From NCBI RefSeq assembly GCF_009649745.1, contig NZ_WJNG01000015.1, positions 1-64,000 on the forward strand: a stretch of DNA of 64,000 nucleotides, written 5' to 3'. Below are positions 19,174 through 27,932 of the stretch, piece by piece (position 1 is the first letter of the stretch; every line of letters starts with the position of its first letter). Under the pieces are notes generated by a model. It was not told the DNA's origin, did not search any database, and worked only from the letters and a program-made list of their open reading frames with translations. Made by a program: the position numbers and the translations under genes. This stretch comes from Aquibacillus halophilus (GTDB taxonomy: Bacteria > Bacillota > Bacilli > Bacillales > Amphibacillaceae).

Positions 19174-20157
19174 TTAATATGGTCCACGAATATGTGAATG
19201 GATTTCATTTTGATAAAAATCTGCTAATTTCTTCATTTCATCGTTACTATAGTCTTTAACATCCACAGCACCTAAGTTATCTTCCACTTGTTTAACCGTC
19301 TTAAAGCCAGGGATTACAGAAGAAATGGCATCATGTTCTAAAATCCATTTTAATGCTGCTTTCGTCATGTTGCCTCTACCTTCAGCTATCCACTTTAATT
19401 GATTACTCAATTCTACACCTTTTGAAAACTCAATTCCTCCAAAAGTTTCACCAACGTTAAATGCTTCACCATTACGATTAAACTTTCGATGATCATCTGA
19501 TTCAAATTGATGGTCTGTTGTAAATTTACCAGTAAGTAAGCCGCTTGCTAATGGTACTCGCGCTAGAATTCCTACTCCTTGTTCTTTCGCTTTAGGAAAC
19601 AGTTCTTCCAAAGGCTTTTGACGGAAGATATTAAATATTACTTGTAGCGTACTGACATCTGGCTGCTCTAAACAAAACAGACCTTCTTCCACGGTTTCAA
19701 CACTCACACCGTAATTGCGAATCTTCCCTTGTTGTTTTAATTTATCTAATACTTGAAAGACACTTCCCTCTTTTAGAATCTCTAGCGGAGGACAATGGAT
19801 TTGAAATAAATCTAAGGAATCACGTTCTAGACGCTTTAGACTCGCTTCACAATAATCCGTTACTGCTTTCTCAGAGTATGTGTTCAGGTCGTGAATATCC
19901 CCAGCACGGCAAAACTTAGTAGCAACATGGATTTTATCTTCTTTTCCTTTTGTTGCTTTTGCCAGTAATTCTTCACTGTGTCCACCACCGTAAACATCAG
20001 CTGTATCAAAAAAATTAACACCAGCATCCATCGCTTTTTCTAAGCCCTTTAACGCCTCTTCATCACTCGTTTTTCCCCATGAGCCGCCAATAGCCCATGT
20101 ACCAAAACTTAACTCACTTACTTCCATACCAGTCTTTCCTAATGGACGGTATTTCAT
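19174..20157 (-). CDS. Aldo/keto reductase
   Basis: A 327-residue NADPH-dependent aldo/keto reductase. The catalytic tetrad is in place: DTADVYGGG (Asp, Tyr), ATKF (Lys) and FQIHCP (His). The C-terminal cofactor segment is VIPGFKTVKQVEDNLGA. Such enzymes reduce sugar-derived or reactive aldehydes in the cytosol. It is the second gene of a unit with the epimerase 20 nt upstream, behind a promoter with a perfect cre, so the pair probably belongs to sugar metabolism. The exact substrate cannot be read from the sequence. Confidence 0.92.
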   Translation of the reverse strand: MKYRPLGKTGMEVSELSFGTWAIGGSWGKTSDEEALKGLEKAMDAGVNFFDTADVYGGGHSEELLAKATKGKEDKIHVATKFCRAGDIHDLNTYSEKAVTDYCEASLKRLERDSLDLFQIHCPPLEILKEGSVFQVLDKLKQQGKIRNYGVSVETVEEGLFCLEQPDVSTLQVIFNIFRQKPLEELFPKAKEQGVGILARVPLASGLLTGKFTTDHQFESDDHRKFNRNGEAFNVGETFGGIEFSKGVELSNQLKWIAEGRGNMTKAALKWILEHDAISSVIPGFKTVKQVEDNLGAVDVKDYSNDEMKKLADFYQNEIHSHIRGPY

Positions 20158-20177
20158 ATTAACACAACCTTTTTGCT

Positions 20178-21032
20178 TTATTTATCTACCTTTACGTAAT
20201 CTCTCCAATTATGCACTGGCTTCCAGCCCAAAACCCTTTTAGCTTTTTCACTGCTAAATAATGTGTCGTAGCCTGTTATGTCTTCCCGGAAATCAGTTAC
20301 ATTTGGGTAAATCTGTGCCATTAAATCTCGGCTTTCTATATCCATACTAGAATTATCTGCACCAACATTTAATGCAACAACTCCTAAATCATCTTTTTCG
20401 ACAGATAAACGATAGGCTGATGCAGCATCTCTAGCATCTATGTAGCTCCACATGATTGTTTTTCTTTCCTCTGGATTATGAATAAATCCCGGGAAATTTT
20501 TATACATATGCGGTGCGATTACGTTACCGATACGCAAAGATACCACTTGCATTCCAGTTCTATTATGGATCATTTCTGCAGTCTGTTCATTTACAATTTT
20601 AGACAGACCATAGCTATCCTCCGGCAATCTCGGATGGTCTTCATCGACAGGTACATACTGTGGTGTTAAACCCTTCTTCGAGAACACGACTCCATAGGAA
20701 GATTCGCTTGATGTAATTACCGCCTTCTTTATTCCTAAAGTTCCAGCGGCTTCTAATATATTATAAGTTGATACAGCATTAGTGCTAAACGTTACGTCAC
20801 TTGGAAACATATATGCTCTTGGTATAGCAGCCAAATGGACGACAGCATCAGCTCCAGCTAGAACATCATATACTTCACCTAAGTTTGTCAGGTCTGCTAA
20901 GATTGTTTCGCAAAGTGGATTTTCAGGTAACTTTTGATCGACATTTAACACATCATATCCGTGATTTAAAAACTCCTCAATTACAGACGGTCCTAACAAA
21001 CCACTTCCACCAGTAATAACTACCTTTTTCAT
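20178..21032 (-). CDS. NAD-dependent epimerase/dehydratase (uronate dehydrogenase-like)
   Basis: A 284-residue extended SDR protein. It has Rossmann motif GGSGLLGPSV near the N-terminus, catalytic Ser in ITSSESSYG, and a Tyr-x3-Lys (SYGLSK). Its short length and the IDARDAASAYRLSVE segment fit epimerases and uronate/aldose dehydrogenases acting on free or nucleotide-linked sugars. First gene of the unit with the aldo/keto reductase. The ribosome binding site is GAGGAG. Expression is likely repressed by CcpA through the cre at 21054-21067. It is not a second GalE, being about 50 residues shorter and divergent. Confidence 0.88.
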   Translation of the reverse strand: MKKVVITGGSGLLGPSVIEEFLNHGYDVLNVDQKLPENPLCETILADLTNLGEVYDVLAGADAVVHLAAIPRAYMFPSDVTFSTNAVSTYNILEAAGTLGIKKAVITSSESSYGVVFSKKGLTPQYVPVDEDHPRLPEDSYGLSKIVNEQTAEMIHNRTGMQVVSLRIGNVIAPHMYKNFPGFIHNPEERKTIMWSYIDARDAASAYRLSVEKDDLGVVALNVGADNSSMDIESRDLMAQIYPNVTDFREDITGYDTLFSSEKAKRVLGWKPVHNWRDYVKVDK

Positions 21033-21053
21033 CTATTTCACTCTCCTCGATTT

Positions 21054-21102
21054 TGTTTGCGCTTTCACATACTATTATACAGCCTATTAAGTGCTATTTG
21101 AA
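21054..21102 (-). promoter_or_regulatory. Sigma-A promoter with perfect cre site
   Basis: Minus-strand TTCAAA (21102-21097), 17-bp spacer, TATAAT (21079-21074). TGAAAGCGCAAACA (21067-21054) matches the CcpA consensus TGNAARCGNWWWCA at every position and covers the expected start of transcription, the typical place for catabolite repression. Confidence 0.8.
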
Positions 21103-21183
21103 TTAAAATGACTCAGGATAAACATAATTCTCCTCTTAGATGTGCCACAAATTTTTGTGAAACTCGAAGACTCTTTAGGTCAT

Positions 21184-22983
21184 CTATTTATCTACATCAT
21201 CTATTTCGACGCCGATTAGTTTAAATTTTGTTACATCGACAATACCACGATTAGAGATGCGACTATCCGGTATAACTGGTAAAGCAATCAGAGAAAAAGT
21301 CATGAAAGGAGCATTTAGTGGACAACCAATTTGATACCATGCCTTCTCCAATGCATTAACTTCCTCAACAACGACCTCTAATGGTTGATCTGACATCAAG
21401 CCAGCAATCGGCATTTTCACGTGGGCCAGTACTTTACCGTTTTCAACAACAGTCATCCCACCACCTGATTGAACCAATGTATTCGTAGCAACCGCCATGT
21501 CTTGTGGATTTGTCCCCATGACTAATAGGTTATGACTATCATGGGCTACCGTTGAAGCTACCGCACCTTTGTTTAATTTAAACCCACTTACAAACCCCAA
21601 GGATATTTGGCCCGAGGCGTGGTGCCTATCAATGCACGCTAGTTGAAGAACATCATGTTCTAGGTTAGGTTGTATTAATCCACCCAATACCGACAGTTCT
21701 GTTTCAATTCTTTCTGTTCTTGCACTGTTTTCAATAACCTTTATCGTATTTACTTTTGTTGTAGATCCTGCATTCTTTGATTTCATCAGAAAATCATCAA
21801 CCAACAGTTTTCTACCCAGATTCATAGAATTTTTTACATGGTCCGGGTAATTAAATTCCGGAAACTCAGTGACTAGCTTATTATTGTCAACAACAACATC
21901 ACCGTCAGTAATAACCATTGAAGGTTCGACTTGCTTCAGGTCATCAATCAACAAAATATCTGCGCATCTCCCTGGTGAAATACTACCCAAATCGCCTTCT
22001 TTCCTAAAATAACGCGCAACATTTATGGTTGCCATTTGGATCGCAGTTACTGGATCTACCCCCTCTTCAATCGCTCGGCGAACAACATGATTCAAGTGAC
22101 CCTTTTCCACAAGTGTTTGCGGATAAACGTCGTCAGTAACTAATAATATATTACCTGTATGGACATGGTCCTCAGTAACAATCTTAATTACCTCTTTTAC
22201 ATCATGCCACGCAGACCCTTCCCGAATCATTACATGCATACCTAGACGTAGCTTTTCCAACCCTTGCTCCCTTGTTATTGTTTCATGACAAGAACTTACC
22301 CCAGACGCAATATACGCTTGGAGCATACGATCGCTTCCATCAGGGAAATGTCCAGTAACAGTCTTATCCACCTTAATTGTTTCTTCAATTTCACCAAGCA
22401 TTTTTTCATCTCCATAAATCACTCCAGGAAAATTCATAACTTCACCCAAACCTACGACATTTTCCCATGTTAGGCCTTCTTTTATATCCTCGACATTCAA
22501 TTGTGCACCTGCATCTTCTAAGTCCTCTGCTGAAGGAACACAGGACGGAAAGGTTGTAAAGACTTTTAACGGTAATTGCCGACCTTCCTCATGCATCAAG
22601 CGAACACCTTCTACTCCAATAACATTTGCTATTTCATGAGGGTCCATAAATATACCTGTTGTACCTTTGGCAAGAGCAGCTTTAGCAAACTCAGTAACCG
22701 AAAGCATCGAGCTTTCCACATGCATATGCCCATCCAAGAATCCCGGCGTAATATACCTTCCATTAGCATTGATTATTTTTGTCTCAGGGCCTACAGTGTG
22801 ATCAACGTTTCCAACATATGCAATTCTTCCATTACTAACAGCAACATCATAGTTATTTAGTATCTCTCCTGAAATAACGTTTACTAGTCTTCCGTTTTTA
22901 ATAACTAAGTCTGCCTTTGTTTCGCCTAATGCTACCTTTGCAAGCAGTCTGCTTACTTCATAAAGTCTTTTGCTATCTGCCAT
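21184..22983 (-). CDS. ade: Adenine deaminase
   Basis: Deaminates adenine to hypoxanthine in purine salvage. A 599-residue amidohydrolase-fold protein of normal length, with the metal-binding block DGHMHVESSM, HEIANVIGVEG, VTGHFPDG, DDVYP, and a C-terminal half containing HDSHNLLVMGTNPQDMA typical of Ade/AdeC. AAGGGGGAG lies 9 nt before the ATG. The long leader contains a purine riboswitch with a terminator, so the gene should be shut off when guanine or hypoxanthine (the enzyme's own product) is plentiful. Confidence 0.96.
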   Translation of the reverse strand: MADSKRLYEVSRLLAKVALGETKADLVIKNGRLVNVISGEILNNYDVAVSNGRIAYVGNVDHTVGPETKIINANGRYITPGFLDGHMHVESSMLSVTEFAKAALAKGTTGIFMDPHEIANVIGVEGVRLMHEEGRQLPLKVFTTFPSCVPSAEDLEDAGAQLNVEDIKEGLTWENVVGLGEVMNFPGVIYGDEKMLGEIEETIKVDKTVTGHFPDGSDRMLQAYIASGVSSCHETITREQGLEKLRLGMHVMIREGSAWHDVKEVIKIVTEDHVHTGNILLVTDDVYPQTLVEKGHLNHVVRRAIEEGVDPVTAIQMATINVARYFRKEGDLGSISPGRCADILLIDDLKQVEPSMVITDGDVVVDNNKLVTEFPEFNYPDHVKNSMNLGRKLLVDDFLMKSKNAGSTTKVNTIKVIENSARTERIETELSVLGGLIQPNLEHDVLQLACIDRHHASGQISLGFVSGFKLNKGAVASTVAHDSHNLLVMGTNPQDMAVATNTLVQSGGGMTVVENGKVLAHVKMPIAGLMSDQPLEVVVEEVNALEKAWYQIGCPLNAPFMTFSLIALPVIPDSRISNRGIVDVTKFKLIGVEIDDVDK

Positions 22984-23038
22984 ATAAGATTGCTCCCCCT
23001 TGAATAAAAGTATCTTCTGCTAGCAACCGACAAAACAC

Positions 23039-23070
23039 AAAAAAGCCTTAGGCGACGTCTTCACCTAGGC
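23039..23070 (-). terminator. Riboswitch expression-platform terminator
   Basis: Minus-strand stem GCCTAGG with CCTAAGGC (one bulged base) followed by six T residues (23044-23039). It lies between the purine aptamer and ade, as expected for ligand-induced termination. Confidence 0.8.
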
Positions 23071-23142
23071 AATCATGATATGGGATGCACGAGTTATAAA
23101 TACACCTTTAGCTAGATATGTTTTATATCCTGTTCATTCCAC

Positions 23143-23211
23143 ACATGTAGTCCAGTGATTTTCGGTCAGTCGGTAGAGACGCTTGGACCATATTTCCAAG
23201 CTTATACATGA
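23143..23211 (-). ncRNA. Purine riboswitch aptamer, guanine class
   Basis: Minus strand. P1 pairs CATGTA (23210-23205) with TACATG (23149-23144). P2 is GCTTGGA/TCCAAGC closing the L2 loop AATATGG. The junction has CTACC, the L3 loop is CCGAAAA, and the junction J3/1 reads GGACTA. The specificity base in ACTA is C, the guanine/hypoxanthine form; adenine aptamers have T there. P3 has two mismatches (C-C and G-G), so it is less regular than model aptamers. A TATAAT at 23234-23229 is the likely -10. Confidence 0.88.
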
Positions 23212-23474
23212 GTATTAAATTAAAATCAATTATACAGGATTCATGCTAGCAAAGACTAATAATTACTATTTTTCTCAAAAAACCAGATAATTAGAAGCTA
23301 TCTGAAATTAACCTATTTTTATTCATTTGATTGTTACACGCGAACACGACATCAATTCAGCCACTTTTGGAACTGGCTAACATTTTATCGACAGACATGT
23401 CACAATATGGATAGGTACTTCTCCATATATCAGGTTGGCCATTTATTTTCAAACAAAAAACCGAGTGTCACTAA

Positions 23475-23527
23475 GGTACTGACCCCGAAAGTAAAATTTA
23501 TTCACTCAAACTTTTTGGGGTAGCCAC
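23475..23527. repeat. Short inverted repeat resembling insertion-sequence ends
   Basis: CTGACCCCGAAAGT (23479-23492) faces ACTTTTTGGGGTAG (23510-23523) across 17 bp. These words resemble the TGACCCC...GGGGTCA termini of IS3/IS150-type elements, with nothing left between. It could also serve as a weak terminator. The remainder of 23212-23546 holds nothing else I recognise. Confidence 0.4.
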
Positions 23528-23546
23528 CTAAGCATTTAGTTTTTAT

Positions 23547-24404
23547 TTATATATTTGATATTTGAAACTTATTCTTTAGATAGCGACAAACTCCATCTTC
23601 ATCACATGAAAATTCAGTAACTTCATCAACAGCTTGTTTAATTTGGTCCGATGCATTTTGCATGGCAACTGAATATCCTGCAATCTTAAACATAGGTAGG
23701 TCGTTATTACTATCCCCGATCACAAGAGTTTCCTCTTCACTTATCCCAAATTCCTCGAGTATTCGTTTTATACCAGTTCCTTTATTCACATTAGCTACCA
23801 TTACTTCAACATTATGTTCAGATGAGATAGATGTTGTGAAGTCTATCTCTTTCTTGAGCTGTTCTAGTTCATTTTTCCATTCATTGATATGTTCCTTACT
23901 TCGACTAAAAAAATAAAATTTAGAGAAATTATCAATTTCCAAAGCATCTTCCCATTTTATTTCTTTTTCTATTGCTTCTTTACGTGATAACCACTCATTT
24001 ATTCCTACACTGTCCGGTTTGGGCTCAAGAATCTCAGCTTCAAGAATCGCTTTATCTTCTTTTAGCGATATCCTATCTCCTTCAATTGGAAAGAGTTCAT
24101 AGTAAACCTTATTCTCACGTGCTTTATCGATAATCATCTTAACTAAGTCAATAGGAAGGGTGTGTTTAATCAGTATATCGTCATCTATTTGCGCCATCAT
24201 TCCATTGGAGCTTATAATTCCATCCACTTTAAATCCAGCTGGAACTAATGGAGCAATCTCACCAAAGGATCGTCCGGTTGCAATAAAGACCAGAATACCC
24301 ATGTCCCGAAGATCATCAATCACTTGTTTAGTATTTTGAGTCACTTGATTGTAATGATTCAAAATCGTTCCGTCCATATCTAGAAAAACCGCTTTAAATT
24401 TCAA
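23547..24404 (-). CDS. Cof-type HAD-superfamily phosphatase
   Basis: A 285-residue Cof/HAD-IIB hydrolase. Motif I is LDMDGT with the nucleophile Asp near residue 10, motif II is FIATGRS, and motif IV is GDSNNDLPMFKIAGYSVAM. A C2 cap domain lies between. Such enzymes dephosphorylate small sugar phosphates, nucleotides or cofactors such as FMN. Substrate is not predictable. It stands alone on the minus strand, 85 bp from the SDR gene. Confidence 0.93.
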   Translation of the reverse strand: MKFKAVFLDMDGTILNHYNQVTQNTKQVIDDLRDMGILVFIATGRSFGEIAPLVPAGFKVDGIISSNGMMAQIDDDILIKHTLPIDLVKMIIDKARENKVYYELFPIEGDRISLKEDKAILEAEILEPKPDSVGINEWLSRKEAIEKEIKWEDALEIDNFSKFYFFSRSKEHINEWKNELEQLKKEIDFTTSISSEHNVEVMVANVNKGTGIKRILEEFGISEEETLVIGDSNNDLPMFKIAGYSVAMQNASDQIKQAVDEVTEFSCDEDGVCRYLKNKFQISNI

Positions 24405-24489
24405 GATGTTAATCCCCCTGTATTACTATCGCTATTTATCTTTCAAGCCCATTATTTAGTAAATCTCACTTAAATATAGAAAAACAAAC

Positions 24490-25278
24490 TTATAATAACG
24501 ATTCTGCACCATCAATATATAATTCCGTTCCAGTTACATGACTGGATGAATCAGACGACAGGTAATGGACTAAATCTGCTACTTGCTCCGGTTCACCCGG
24601 TTTGTGCTCCAGGGGCTGATTACCTTCAGGAAATTCGACTGGAATTTTGACCTTTTTTAAGTTGTTCTTATCCTGATAGGTGTTATCTCCAATATTTGTC
24701 TTTATTGAGCCTGGACAAATGATGTTCACCCTAATATTATATTGTGCCAATTCTAATGCTGCCATCTTTCCAAATGCCATTTGACCGGCTTTACTAGAAC
24801 TATACGCCGACATACCTATGCTTGAAAACTTTCTATTTCCATTAATGGAACTAGTAATAATCACACTACCACCTTTTATTTTCATATGAGGAATGGAATA
24901 TTTGACAGTCAAAAATGTACTTTTCAAGTTGGTTGTTAGCGTCTGGTCCCACTCCTCAGGACTTATATCTTCAATCGGGGCAACCTTCCCATTTATTCCT
25001 GCGTTAGCAAAGACAATGTCTAATCTCCCCCATTCTTTTGCAATTAGTTCGATACTTTCTTTTACTCTTGATGGATCCGAGACATCAGTATCTGTAATAA
25101 TCGCTTCCGCACCAACGGCTTCTACTTCTTGTTTAACAGCCTCTGCCTTCTCTTCCTTTAAATCAATTAACCCGATGTTCACCCCTGCTTTTGCTAAACG
25201 GATAGCAGTAGCTTTGCCTATTCCTGAGCTTGCTCCTGTGATGATTGCTACCTTACCTAGTAAGGATTTATTCTCCAT
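24490..25278 (-). CDS. Short-chain dehydrogenase/reductase
   Basis: A 262-residue classical SDR. It has the TGASSGIG cofactor motif, NAG at the end of strand 4 (FANAGING), catalytic Ser in ITSSING, YSSSK (Tyr-x3-Lys) and the PG motif IICPGSIKTNI. The IDLK acidic residue after strand 2 favours NAD(H) over NADP(H). It is followed on the chromosome by a ring-cleaving dioxygenase gene transcribed the same way. Substrate is unknown; alcohol or sugar oxidation is typical of the family. Confidence 0.92.
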   Translation of the reverse strand: MENKSLLGKVAIITGASSGIGKATAIRLAKAGVNIGLIDLKEEKAEAVKQEVEAVGAEAIITDTDVSDPSRVKESIELIAKEWGRLDIVFANAGINGKVAPIEDISPEEWDQTLTTNLKSTFLTVKYSIPHMKIKGGSVIITSSINGNRKFSSIGMSAYSSSKAGQMAFGKMAALELAQYNIRVNIICPGSIKTNIGDNTYQDKNNLKKVKIPVEFPEGNQPLEHKPGEPEQVADLVHYLSSDSSSHVTGTELYIDGAESLL

Positions 25279-25389
25279 AGTGCACTCTCCTTTTTTATTT
25301 TATACTCCCCTATTTATTCCTCACTATGTCAAATCCAAAACAAATCAAAAGAAAATCCCGGTCAGTATTAACCGGGAGAAAAACACAAT

Positions 25390-26364
25390 TTAATATAATT
25401 TCGTATTTAGTGGTTGAAGCTTAGCTTCAATCTCTGCTCTCTTATCCTCTAAGAAAGGTGGTAGAGCCACACTCTCACCGAGATGTTCAACATCTTCATC
25501 CGTTGTAAAACCAGGACCATCTGTTGCTAGTTCAAATAAAATCCCATTTGGCTCCCTGAAATAAAGAGACTTAAAATAATAGCGATCCACAAGGCCTGAG
25601 TTGGGAATCCGAAGTTGTTTAATTTTATCTTTCCATTCAGCTAATTCATCATAATTATCTACCCTAAACGCGACATGGTGAACACTTCCACGACCAGGTT
25701 TTTCTTGTGGTAAGTCTGTACGATGCTCGAGGTGAACCTCCGCGCCCGTTCCGCCTTGTCCAGTCGAATATACTTGAATATCTGGCTGTCCATCAATAAA
25801 CGCTGGGTAGTCCCCCACATGGGTAAAACCTAAAACCTCAGTTAATATTTGAATAGTTGGTCCAGGACTTGGGACGGTTAACTTAGATGGGCCAAGCCCT
25901 ATTATCCCTTTATCTTGTGGAACAGGGCTTTTATCCCAAGGTACTCCACCTGCAACACCTTGATTCTTTTCATCTGAAACCAAAGCTAAGCGTTGACCTT
26001 CTGGATCTTTGAAATGAATGGCCGAGCGACCAAATTGCTTTGAAATTCCTTCATGTTCAACATCGAGTTCTTCAAACCTCTTTATCCAATAATTAAGCGC
26101 ATCATCACTTGGTACACGTAATGATGTAATGGATATACTATTGTTCCCTTCATAGGTATGTCCCGCCCTTGGAATTTCAAAGAAAGTAAGGTCTGTTCCT
26201 GGATTACCAACTTCATCAGCATAGAATAAGTGGTACATGCTTGTGTCATCCTGGTTAACAGATTTTTTCACTAAACGCATTCCTAGTATTTCCGTATAAA
26301 AATGATAATTATTTTTAGCGTTGGCTGTTATTGCTGATACATGGTGAAGTCCTTTTATTTCCAT
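25390..26364 (-). CDS. VOC-family ring-cleaving dioxygenase (MhqO/MhqA-like)
   Basis: A 324-residue protein of two tandem glyoxalase/extradiol dioxygenase modules. The first begins GLHHVSAITANAKNNYHFYTEILGM; the second holds SVHHVAFRV and YFREPNGILFELATD. The metal ligands His-His-Glu are visible in these blocks. Homologues in Bacillus (MhqA/MhqO types) belong to the quinone and catechol stress response controlled by MhqR. No MhqR-type regulator is adjacent. Normal length, with GGAG upstream of the ATG. Confidence 0.9.
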   Translation of the reverse strand: MEIKGLHHVSAITANAKNNYHFYTEILGMRLVKKSVNQDDTSMYHLFYADEVGNPGTDLTFFEIPRAGHTYEGNNSISITSLRVPSDDALNYWIKRFEELDVEHEGISKQFGRSAIHFKDPEGQRLALVSDEKNQGVAGGVPWDKSPVPQDKGIIGLGPSKLTVPSPGPTIQILTEVLGFTHVGDYPAFIDGQPDIQVYSTGQGGTGAEVHLEHRTDLPQEKPGRGSVHHVAFRVDNYDELAEWKDKIKQLRIPNSGLVDRYYFKSLYFREPNGILFELATDGPGFTTDEDVEHLGESVALPPFLEDKRAEIEAKLQPLNTKLY

Positions 26365-26518
26365 TAATCTAACACTCCTTCTTAAAATCTTTTTATTAAT
26401 TTACGTTGCCATTACAATCTTAATCCTGTTATTTATACTTTAAATTTTATTACATGGTTATCTCGAATTCAAGACAATCGCTTTTACTATGCTCTTTTCT
26501 AAGTTGTTTTGCAAATTA

Positions 26519-27110
26519 GTTACGTCGCATTTGATATAAATTGCGTCGTAACTTTGTCACGACTTATCCCCATCCTTTATAGGATGAGTGATCATCCATC
26601 GCTTCGGAAAAACACTCCCTTTCCATGGGGAACGCCTCAGCCTCCTCACGAGAAAAAACGCTCGTTGCGGGGTCTTCAGACTGTTCCTTTCCCATAGGAG
26701 TGTCGCATTTTTTCCGAAGCTTAAAGTAGTTTTCTGTTCAAGTAAGATGGTACCCAAAGAAACGTTAATTCATAAAATTTCACTATTTACAAATCTGAAA
26801 ATTTCATTGCATGGAGGTTTGTATTTTTTTATGAGTCTTAGTTTATTTACAGCGCTAGTACTGTTAATAACTCCACTTATATGTGGTTGATTGGAGCGGA
26901 GGGCAGTCGACTCCTGCGGGAAAAGCAAATGTTTTCGATGGGACGAGTAATCGCAGTCCCAACGGCTGAAAATCCCGCAGGAAGTGGTATTCTTCCGAGG
27001 AAGTTGAAGCGTTGCCCGCGGAAAGCGACTGCCCGGAGCGAAAATCAACATAGCAGCCGATTAAGGAAAAGTGAAAAAATTATCAAATAGTTACGTCGTA
27101 GTTTATGGAT
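26519..27110 (+). repeat. Composite intergenic repeat, copy 3
   Basis: B-type arm (about 26578-26760) followed by A-type arm (26889-27049), with TTACGTCG words at both edges (near 26519 and 27091). The A arm carries a ~35-bp insertion at 26927-26961, absent from copies 1 and 2, that also occurs within the B arm of copy 4. Three overlapping short ORFs here have no coding support. Confidence 0.8.
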
Positions 27111-27212
27111 ACTTAGTCACAACAGTCTTTTTGAAAATAGCCTTTTATTAATTCTGTTTATCTTTACTTGAACTCATGGTAATCTTATTATGAAGATTTA
27201 TAACTGAATAAT

Positions 27213-27313
27213 TCTACTAGGGGTGCCTATAAGTATAGGCTGAGAGAAAAGCACTAAAAAGCTTTTTAACTCTTACGGACCTGATCTGGATGATACCAGC
27301 GGAGGGAAGTAGT
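27213..27313 (+). ncRNA. TPP (thiamine pyrophosphate) riboswitch
   Basis: THI-box hallmarks: CTACTAGGGGTGCC at the 5' side, GGCTGAGAGAAAAG (27238-27251), ACGGACCTGATCTGGAT, and CCAGCGGAGGGAAGTAG at the 3' side. P1 pairs CTACT (27214-27218) with AGTAG (27308-27312). It precedes thiW, a thiamine-precursor transporter gene. Confidence 0.97.
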
Positions 27314-27340
27314 ATTTGCAATTAATATAATAATATTAAC

Positions 27341-27375
27341 CAGGTCCTAGTTCTCAAATGGGACCTGTTTTTTTA
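27341..27375 (+). terminator. TPP riboswitch terminator
   Basis: CAGGTCC (27341-27347) pairs with GGACCTG (27361-27367), followed by seven T residues. It is the off-state terminator upstream of thiW. Confidence 0.9.
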
Positions 27376-27422
27376 TTCCTGCGACCGCCTAGTAGCTTTA
27401 TCAAAAAGGAGGAGAGATTCAT

Positions 27423-27920
27423 ATGAACAACACACGACTATTAACAACGATGGCCGTTTTCGTTGCAATTGGAACAATCGGTTCCTCGCTACTTTGGTTT
27501 CCTACAGGAATAGCCAAGGCATACCCAGTTCAACATGCTGTTAACGTAATGTCCGCAGTTATTTTGGGGCCAATTCCTGCTATGGCAATAGCCTTCATGA
27601 TAGGTCTACTACGGAATCTGCTTGGTTTAGGTACCTTGCTCGCTTTTCCAGGCGGGATGATTGGTGCATTATTTGCAGGCTTTCTATATCGGTGGACAAA
27701 GAAAAAATACATGGCAGCGACCGGTGAAATAATTGGAACAGGAATTATTGGTTCTTTATTATCCGTACCTTATGCCAACATCCTTATGGGGCAATCATTA
27801 GGCGCTATCGCCTTTGTTCCTGGTTTTCTGGTAAGTAGCTGTACGGGAGCAATAATAGGTTTATTTGTACTTTCAAGAATCAAGCATACTCAGTTAGTCT
27901 CAAACCCACTTAAAAATTAG
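27423..27920 (+). CDS. thiW: ThiW, energy-coupling-factor S component for a thiamine precursor
   Basis: A 165-residue membrane protein of five to six helices, recognised as ThiW. Family-typical words are FPTGIAKAYPVQHAVNVMSAVILGP, RNLLGLGTLLAFPGGMIGALFAG and GEIIGTGIIGSLLSVPYA. It is thought to capture the thiazole precursor (hydroxyethylthiazole) for a shared ECF module, which must be encoded elsewhere. Placement directly after a TPP riboswitch and terminator supports the assignment. AAAGGAGGAG precedes the ATG. It is monocistronic; a small inverted-repeat element follows. Confidence 0.95.
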   Translation: MNNTRLLTTMAVFVAIGTIGSSLLWFPTGIAKAYPVQHAVNVMSAVILGPIPAMAIAFMIGLLRNLLGLGTLLAFPGGMIGALFAGFLYRWTKKKYMAATGEIIGTGIIGSLLSVPYANILMGQSLGAIAFVPGFLVSSCTGAIIGLFVLSRIKHTQLVSNPLKN

Positions 27921-27932
27921 TTATTAGAAGAT

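Noticed and set aside
23143-23211. Adenine-specific riboswitch, because the gene is adenine deaminase
   Set aside because: The discriminating base in the ACTA junction is C, the guanine/hypoxanthine class; T would be needed for adenine.
24893-25393. 166-codon plus-strand ORF
   Set aside because: Antisense shadow of a clear SDR gene; Ser/Ala/Pro-rich product typical of reversed coding sequence.
26509-27090. Several overlapping ORFs of 62-100 codons on both strands
   Set aside because: All lie on composite repeat copy 3.
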